Shown: positions 14,500-17,970 of the stretch, one piece after another
Layout: every line of letters begins with the position of its first letter
How positions within the stretch are numbered: position 1 is the first letter of the stretch
The notes under the pieces: generated by a model
Databases searched by the model: none
What the model was told of the DNA's origin: nothing
What the model saw: the letters and a program-made list of their open reading frames with translations, nothing else
Made by a program: the position numbers and the translations under genes
Origin: an uncultured Oscillospiraceae bacterium
GTDB lineage: Bacteria > Bacillota > Clostridia > Oscillospirales > Oscillospiraceae
DNA length: 17,970 nt
NCBI GenBank assembly: GCA_934597535.1
Contig: CAKTRT010000023.1
Span: 1-17,970 of the forward strand
Reading direction: 5' to 3'

Positions 14500-14542
14500 G
14501 TGCAAGCGCGAAAAGACATTTTGCAAATCCCGCGCCGCCGTC

Positions 14543-14572
14543 TTTACAGAGAGCGGTTCGATGTGATAAACT
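14543..14572 (+). promoter_or_regulatory. Candidate promoter for pepT
   Basis: TTTACA at 14543-14548 is followed by either GATAAA (16-nt spacer, with an upstream TG giving an extended -10) or TAAACT (18-nt spacer). It lies 45-75 nt upstream of the pepT ATG. It is divergent from, and does not overlap, the head promoter of the minus-strand run. Confidence 0.5.
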
Positions 14573-14616
14573 GTCCGCAGCTGACACACTTATTTTTCAA
14601 CAAGGAGGAGCTTTCT

Positions 14617-15828
14617 ATGGAATCGGCAAAGGCGCGCTTTCTGCGCTATGTGACCTACTATACAACATCTGATGATTTTTCCGGCACCTCGCCCTCGACA
14701 GAGCGGCAGAAGGTGCTGGGGCACGCGCTGATGGACGAGCTGAACGCGCTCGCGCTCAGAAATGTGCATATGGACAGCTGCGGCAATGTGCTCGCAACGC
14801 TCCCCGCGAGCGAGGGCGTGGACGCGCCCGTCATCGCGCTCATCGCGCACATGGACACCGCGCCCGACGCCTCGGGCGAGAACGTCAGGCCCCGCCTTGT
14901 GCGCTACGAGGGCGGAGAGCTGAAGCTCAACGACACCGTCTCCCTCACCGAGGCGCTTTGTCCCGGCCTTGAGCGCCACGCGGGTGAAGAACTCATCGTC
15001 ACCGACGGCACGACGCTCCTCGGCGCGGACGACAAGGCCGGCGTCGCTGAGATCATGGCGGCGGTCGAGACGATGATCGAGAAAAACGTCAGGCACGGCG
15101 AGGTGCGCGTCATCTTCACGACCGACGAGGAGATCGGCAACGGCGTGGACGGGCTTTCCGTATCGGAGCTTGGGTGCGACTACGGCTACACCGTGGACGG
15201 CGGAGCGCTCGGCGAGATCGAATACGAAAACTTCAACGCTGCATCCGCCGTTCTGACGGTGCACGGCGTCGGCGTCCACCCCGGCAGCGCCAAGGGCGTG
15301 ATGGTCAACGCTGCGACCGCAGCGATGGCCTTCCACGCGATGCTGCCCAAGGACGAAGTGCCGGAGAAAACCGACGGCTACGAGGGCTTCTTCCACCTGA
15401 CGGATATGGAGGGCACCATGACCGGCGCCACGCTGCGCTACATCATCCGCGACCACGACCGCAAGAAGTTTGAGGAGAAAAAGGCCCTCTTTTCCGCCTG
15501 CGCCGAAAAGATCAACGAAATTTACGGCAGCGGAACGGCCAAGGTCTCCATCACCGACAGCTACTACAACATGAAGGAGAAGATCCTGCCGCACTTCCAC
15601 CTCATCGAGCGCGCGGAGAATGCCTTCCGCGCAAACGGCGTCGAGCCGCAGTGCGTGCCCATCCGCGGCGGCACGGACGGCGCGCGCCTGTCCTGGGACG
15701 GGCTGCCCTGCCCCAACCTCTCCACCGGCGGCTACAATTACCACGGCGTGCGCGAGTGGATCCCCGCGGACAGCCTTGAGGCCATGACGAACGTGCTCGT
15801 CACGCTGACGGAAAGCTTTGCCGAATGA
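14617..15828 (+). CDS. pepT: Peptidase T (tripeptide aminopeptidase, M20B)
   Basis: This 403-residue cytosolic di-zinc aminopeptidase removes the N-terminal residue from tripeptides. The metal and catalytic residues are all visible and spaced as in the family: His78 and Asp80 in IAHMDTAPD, the LLGADDKAG metal-bridging aspartate (138/139), Glu171-Glu172 in TTDEEIG, Asp194 in YTVDGGALGEIE and His376 in GGYNYHGVREW. NFNAASA and IRGGTDGARLS further match peptidase T rather than other M20 enzymes. The ATG at 14617 has AAGGAGGAG 7 nt upstream. A much longer open frame upstream overlaps the divergent promoter region and is not used. It is followed after 40 nt by another peptidase gene, suggesting a peptide-degradation operon. 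Confidence 0.97.
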   Translation: MESAKARFLRYVTYYTTSDDFSGTSPSTERQKVLGHALMDELNALALRNVHMDSCGNVLATLPASEGVDAPVIALIAHMDTAPDASGENVRPRLVRYEGGELKLNDTVSLTEALCPGLERHAGEELIVTDGTTLLGADDKAGVAEIMAAVETMIEKNVRHGEVRVIFTTDEEIGNGVDGLSVSELGCDYGYTVDGGALGEIEYENFNAASAVLTVHGVGVHPGSAKGVMVNAATAAMAFHAMLPKDEVPEKTDGYEGFFHLTDMEGTMTGATLRYIIRDHDRKKFEEKKALFSACAEKINEIYGSGTAKVSITDSYYNMKEKILPHFHLIERAENAFRANGVEPQCVPIRGGTDGARLSWDGLPCPNLSTGGYNYHGVREWIPADSLEAMTNVLVTLTESFAE

Positions 15829-15868
15829 GGCAATCGTTATCGTAACAAAGAATTGGAGTGATTTTGTG

Positions 15869-17668
15869 ATGAATCCTGTCGAAAAGCTCGCACTTTTGCG
15901 CGCGGAGATGGCCAAGCGCCATATCGACGCCTACGTCGTCGTGACCGATGACTTTCACGCATCCGAATATGTCGGCGCGCACTTCAAGGCGCGCGAATTT
16001 CTCTCCGGCTTCACCGGCTCTGCCGGTACGCTCGTCGTGCTGCCGGACGCCGCCGCACTGTGGACGGATGGCCGCTACTTTTTGCAGGCCTCGCAGCAGT
16101 TAGAGGGCAGCGGTATTGAGCTCATGCGCATGGGCCAGCCCGGCGTGCCTGAGATCCCCGCGTTCCTGCGCGACCACGTTCCTGAAAACGGCTGGATCGG
16201 CTTCGACTCGCGCACGATCAGCAACGACTTCGCCCGTTCGATCGGCGAAAAGACGCGCGAAAAGCACGTTCGTTTTGCGGGGGATGCAGATCTCGTTGAC
16301 CTTATATGGGCGGAGCGCCCTGCGCTCTCGTGCGAGCCTGTCTGGACGCTCGATGCAAAGTATGCGGGGTTCACACGCGCAGAAAAGCTCGCAATGGTGC
16401 GCGAAAAAATGGCCGCGCTCGGCGCGGATGTGTTTGTCATCCCCGCGCTCGATGAGATCGCGTGGGTGCTGAACCTGCGCGGCGGCGATGTGCTCTATAC
16501 GCCGGTGTTCCTCTCGTATCTGCTGCTTGAGCGCGGCAAGGCCACGCTCTGCGTGCAGAGAGAGGCTGTGAGCGCAGAGATCGAAGCGCATTTGAAATCC
16601 GACGGCGTAGAGCTCGCGCCCTATGACGACATCTACCGCCTTGTCGCGGCACTGCCCGCAGGCACGCGCGTGCTGCTCGACGGCGAGCGCGCCAACTACC
16701 GCATCACGCAAAGCGTACCGGCGGGCGCAGAGATGCTTGACCGGCCCAGCCCCATCCAGCTGATGAAGGCGGTAAAGCACCCCGCCGAACAGGAAAATGA
16801 ACGCCTTGCCCACATCAGGGACGGCGTGGCCGTCACGCGCTTTCTCTACTGGCTCAAGCACACGATCGGCAAAGAGCCGATCACGGAGCTGAGCGCGTCG
16901 AAAAAGCTCGAATCCCTTCGCGCCGAGGGCGAGCACTACCTTGAGCAGAGCTTCGATCCCATCATTGCCTACGGCGCGCACGGTGCGATCGTCCACTACG
17001 AGCCGACCGAGAAGACCGACATCCCCATGGAGCCGCACGGTCTCTGCCTTACCGACACGGGCGCGCAGTATCTGGAGGGTACGACCGACATCACCCGCAC
17101 CATTGCGCTCGGCCCGCTCACAGACGAGGAAAAGTGCATCTACACGCTCGTGCTGCGCGGACATTTACAGCTGGGCGCCGCCAAGTTCCTGCACGGCTGC
17201 ACGGGCGAAAACCTTGACATGCTGGCTCGCGCGCCGCTGTGGGAAAACGGTCTCGACTTCAACCACGGCACGGGCCACGGCGTGGGCTTTGTCCTCGGCG
17301 TGCATGAAGGCCCCGAGCGTGTGCATTGGGACGTGAAGCGGCAAAAGCGCCACTGCGTCATCGAAGAGGGCATGATCTTCTCCAACGAGCCGGGCATCTA
17401 CCTTGCGGGCAAGTTCGGCGTGCGCATCGAAAACCTCGTCGTCGTGCGCGAGGCCGAGGTCAACGAGTACGGCCGCTTCCTCAAGCTCGAACCGCTGACG
17501 CTTGTGCCGTATGACCGCGACGCGATCGATCTGTCGCTGCTCTCGTCGCGCGATGTGGAGCTGCTGAATGACTACCACGCCAAGGTCTTTGCAGCCATCT
17601 CGCCGTATCTGAGCGGCGATGAGCTGGAGTGGCTCAAGGCGGCTACTGCGCCGTTTTTGTTCCGCTGA
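15869..17668 (+). CDS. Aminopeptidase P family protein (M24B, three-domain Xaa-Pro aminopeptidase)
   Basis: This 599-residue cytosolic metallopeptidase is predicted to cleave N-terminal residues that precede proline. Two creatinase-like N-terminal domains cover about 1-300 (TDDFHASEYVGAHFKAREFLSGFTGSAG; the second starts after EPVWTLD). The pita-bread catalytic domain carries the complete dimetal ligand set: Asp396 and Asp407 in LTDTGAQYLEGTTDITRT, His470 in HGTGHGVG, Glu507 in SNEPGIY and Glu521 in RIENLV. A C-terminal extension ends in WLKAATAPFL. The length matches the large, three-domain XPNPEP1-like class. ATG at 15869 is preferred, with GGAG 10 nt upstream. An adjacent GTG at 15866 is equally possible, while an ATG at 15818 would overlap pepT and lacks a ribosome binding site. 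Confidence 0.94.
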   Translation: MNPVEKLALLRAEMAKRHIDAYVVVTDDFHASEYVGAHFKAREFLSGFTGSAGTLVVLPDAAALWTDGRYFLQASQQLEGSGIELMRMGQPGVPEIPAFLRDHVPENGWIGFDSRTISNDFARSIGEKTREKHVRFAGDADLVDLIWAERPALSCEPVWTLDAKYAGFTRAEKLAMVREKMAALGADVFVIPALDEIAWVLNLRGGDVLYTPVFLSYLLLERGKATLCVQREAVSAEIEAHLKSDGVELAPYDDIYRLVAALPAGTRVLLDGERANYRITQSVPAGAEMLDRPSPIQLMKAVKHPAEQENERLAHIRDGVAVTRFLYWLKHTIGKEPITELSASKKLESLRAEGEHYLEQSFDPIIAYGAHGAIVHYEPTEKTDIPMEPHGLCLTDTGAQYLEGTTDITRTIALGPLTDEEKCIYTLVLRGHLQLGAAKFLHGCTGENLDMLARAPLWENGLDFNHGTGHGVGFVLGVHEGPERVHWDVKRQKRHCVIEEGMIFSNEPGIYLAGKFGVRIENLVVVREAEVNEYGRFLKLEPLTLVPYDRDAIDLSLLSSRDVELLNDYHAKVFAAISPYLSGDELEWLKAATAPFLFR

Positions 17669-17684
17669 ACTGAAGGGAACAATG

Positions 17685-17703
17685 GCAGCGCCGATGGCGC
17701 TGC
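17685..17703. repeat. Palindrome 1 downstream of the M24 gene
   Basis: A perfect 8-bp inverted repeat, GCAGCGCC-GAT-GGCGCTGC, starts 17 nt after the peptidase stop. No T run follows, so it is not a standard terminator on its own. Confidence 0.7.
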
Positions 17704-17710
17704 ACGGGGC

Positions 17711-17750
17711 AAAGGGGGAGATTCTCTTTCAAAAGAGAACCTCCCCCTTT
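17711..17750. repeat. Palindrome 2: long two-part hairpin
   Basis: AAAGGGGGAG (17711-17720) pairs with CTCCCCCTTT (17741-17750). Inside, CTCTTT pairs with AAAGAG around a CA loop, separated by a 3-nt symmetrical internal loop (ATT/AAC). The whole 40-nt element forms one long stem on either strand. Confidence 0.8.
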
Positions 17751-17768
17751 GGAACCCCCAAGAGAAAG

Positions 17769-17797
17769 GCAGGGGGCGTTTCGACTTCGCCCCCTGC
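17769..17797. repeat. Palindrome 3
   Basis: Perfect 10-bp arms GCAGGGGGCG (17769-17778) and CGCCCCCTGC (17788-17797) enclose a 9-nt loop. There is no T run on either side. It is flanked by AAGAGAAAG and by CACCCCCTAACG. Confidence 0.8.
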
Positions 17798-17809
17798 ACC
17801 CCCTAACGA

Positions 17810-17842
17810 CCAAAAGGGAGGGGCCTTGCCCCTCCTTTTTGG
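17810..17842 (+). terminator. Palindrome 4: terminator-like hairpin
   Basis: The left arm CCAAAAGGGAGGGGC (17810-17824) and the right arm GCCCCTCCTTTTTGG (17828-17842) form a 15-bp stem with one G-U wobble and a CTT loop. The T run lies within the arm, so it could terminate the pepT-peptidase transcript. The flanking CC/GG and its place in a series of palindromes make a repeat-element origin equally possible. Confidence 0.6.
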
Positions 17843-17970
17843 ATTATCCACCCCATGCTTCTGACGGCACGCCATTGCTTCGCTCGCCGCGCGCAGAATT
17901 GCTTCTATTTTAGTTCTGTGCTGTGATATAGATCTCTTCTGTCTTTTGTTGAGCGGAGATAAGCAGTTCT
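17843..17970. other. Unassigned intergenic tail of the window
   Basis: Together with the palindromes, this makes a gene-free stretch of 302 nt after the last stop. The final 128 nt are less GC-rich towards the edge. They show no convincing open frame with a ribosome binding site, no tRNA-like fold and no clear promoter that I can defend. They may be the start of a leader for a gene outside the window. Confidence 0.5.

Noticed and set aside
14590..15915. A 441-codon open frame on the minus strand across pepT
   Set aside because: It is antisense to an intact pepT with all catalytic residues, has no convincing ribosome binding site, and its composition (Arg, Val, His, Ala) is what GC-rich antisense frames give.
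16100..17164. A 354-codon open frame on the minus strand inside the M24 peptidase gene
   Set aside because: Antisense shadow of a full-length conserved metallopeptidase; no family similarity recognised.
17572..17864. Short open frames on both strands over the palindrome cluster
   Set aside because: They run through inverted repeats, overlap the end of the M24 gene and lack ribosome binding sites.

Overview
The window is a GC-rich stretch of chromosome from what is most likely an anaerobic, high-GC member of the Clostridia (Bacillota; an Oscillospiraceae/Ruminococcaceae-type gut bacterium is my best guess). The reasons are the strong AGGAGG-type ribosome binding sites before nearly every gene, an M-box leader upstream of mgtE, folate-dependent TrmFO, a DUF1540 protein, and the Bacillota gene neighbourhoods dprA-topA-trmFO and plsX-acpP-rnc. 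The species assignment is inference. No rRNA, tRNA, CRISPR array, insertion sequence or phage gene was seen.

Layout. (1) 1-761, minus strand: the 5' end of mgtE, a Mg2+ transporter, preceded by a long leader with a TTGACA/TAATAT promoter, an M-box Mg2+ riboswitch and two U-tailed hairpins. (2) 834-4632, plus strand: a probable ion-homeostasis operon encoding a YihY/BrkB membrane protein, TrkA and TrkH, closed by a perfect 14-bp terminator. (3) 4723-5720, plus strand: a Cys-rich DUF1540 protein and two half-length TauE/SafE-like membrane proteins whose genes overlap by 4 nt, closed by a bidirectional terminator. (4) 5774-14499, minus strand: a compact run transcribed as SpoU-type RNA methyltransferase, dprA, topA, trmFO, plsX, acpP, rnc and a nucleoside phosphorylase. 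It has stop/start overlaps at topA-trmFO and trmFO-plsX, a promoter at the head and a second strong promoter before acpP. (5) 14543-17668, plus strand: peptidase T and an aminopeptidase P-like M24 metallopeptidase, a likely peptide-catabolism pair. (6) 17669-17970: no gene; a cluster of four strong palindromes, then nothing recognisable.

Functionally, the left third handles cations (Mg2+, K+) and possibly small anions. The central block combines RNA modification and processing, DNA topology, DNA uptake or recombination, and phospholipid/fatty-acid initiation. The right end turns over peptides. Almost everything is housekeeping, and I found no convincing undescribed defence or mobile system. 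The most interesting points are the elaborate mgtE leader, the split TSUP transporter beside DUF1540, the histone-H1-like tail on topoisomerase I, and the downstream palindrome cluster.
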